From an uncultured Bacilli bacterium (GTDB taxonomy: Bacteria; Bacillota_I; Bacilli_A; RF39; UBA660), in the NCBI GenBank assembly GCA_947624955.1, contig CANQMM010000011.1, positions 1-33,859 on the forward strand: DNA of 33,859 nucleotides, read 5' to 3'. Position 1 is the first letter of the stretch, and every line of letters starts with the position of its first letter. The position numbers were made by a program, and so were the translations under genes. Under the pieces are notes generated by a model. It was not told the origin of the DNA, made no database searches, and saw only the letters and a list, made by a program, of their open reading frames with translations. Shown here one piece after another: positions 33,312 through 33,859 of the stretch.

Positions 33312-33539
33312 TTAGTTTTCTTTTTTAGTATATGGTTTTTTTTCGTCAGTACGACCTAATAAATAATCAATAGATGTCCCATAGAAACTAGCTAACTTAT
33401 CTAATTTTTCAATAGGAATATTATTTACTCCTAGTTCATAACGCGAGTATTGCGCTTGCGTAATATCTAATATTTTAGCTACTTCACTTTGCTTTAAATC
33501 CCGGTCTTCTCTTATTTCTTTGATATTGGCAATATCCAT
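33312..33539 (-). CDS. XRE-family HTH transcriptional regulator
   Basis: IKEIREDRDLKQSEVAKILDITQAQYSRYELGVNNIPIEKLDKLASFYGTSIDYLLGRTD. Confidence 0.9.
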   Translation of the reverse strand: MDIANIKEIREDRDLKQSEVAKILDITQAQYSRYELGVNNIPIEKLDKLASFYGTSIDYLLGRTDEKKPYTKKEN

Positions 33540-33581
33540 AAAATCACCTAAAATTATTTTAACTTATATACCAATAGTGAA

Positions 33582-33639
33582 TTGACATTTATGCGTTTTA
33601 CGTATATAATTTGACTATAATATGCGTAGAACGTATGCA
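33582..33639 (+). promoter_or_regulatory. Tandem promoter/operator module upstream of the 33675 gene
   Basis: TTGACA-N17-TATAAT (33582-33610) containing ATGCGT-TTT-ACGTAT (33591-33605); TTGACT-N17-TATGCA (33611-33639) containing ATGCGT-AGA-ACGTAT (33622-33636). Confidence 0.7.
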
Positions 33640-33674
33640 AAATAGTATACTAATAGCAAAATTGGAGGTACATA

Positions 33675-33859
33675 ATGAAAGAGTTTAACCCCGAAAAAGA
33701 ATATAAAAAACTAAATAGAAAATTTACAAAAAAACATTTGCTAATAATAACAAGTGTTATTTTCGTATTAGCAATAATTGGCATATCTTTTGCTAATTAT
33801 TCAGTAAATCCTAATTCAATATTAATAATAGATAGTAAAGTAGGGGAATTTAGTAAAGG
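33675..33859 (+). CDS. Partial CDS: secreted/membrane protein N-terminus, truncated by the window edge
   Basis: GGAGG at 33664-33668, ATG at 33675: MKEFNPEKEYKKLNRKFTKKHLLIITSVIFVLAIIGISFANYSVNPNSILIIDSKVGEFSK... Confidence 0.65.
   Translation, partial: MKEFNPEKEYKKLNRKFTKKHLLIITSVIFVLAIIGISFANYSVNPNSILIIDSKVGEFSK

Noticed and set aside
1-33859. CRISPR array, tRNA, rRNA or IS element
   Set aside because: No regularly spaced repeats, no tRNA-like cloverleaf or rRNA segment, and no transposase with terminal inverted repeats were recognised. The Rpn-like protein is a PD-(D/E)XK family member without visible ends.

Overview
AT-rich, gene-dense Firmicutes/Mollicutes-like chromosomal segment using the standard code. 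Its core is a long co-directional (+) cluster at about 2815-26492. It combines Tad/Flp-type pilus genes (CpaB/SAF protein, CpaF/TadA ATPase, TadB, TadC, a TadZ/CpaE-like protein and several short pilin-like proteins) with a Gram-positive type IV secretion system (two VirB2-like proteins, a VirB6-like protein, a PrgI/VirB3-like protein, a two-gene VirB4 and a VirD4 coupling ATPase). It also carries cell-wall enzymes (SpoIID+NlpC/P60; a pilin-like stalk with SH3-like and M15/VanX-like domains) and a 1169-aa Cys-rich surface protein with a thioester-domain-like N-terminus. I recognised no relaxase, prepilin peptidase or secretin in the window. The flanks are mostly housekeeping or accessory genes: CotY/Z-type coat protein, metallophosphoesterase, CPBP protease, thioredoxin-like protein, rhodanese, VTT protein, RmuC, an Rpn-like nuclease with a truncated tandem copy, UppP, TrpS, and an XRE regulator beside a duplicated promoter/operator module. 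The hybrid Tad/T4SS locus is the best candidate for a poorly described system. All calls come from reading motifs in the sequence; no searches were run.
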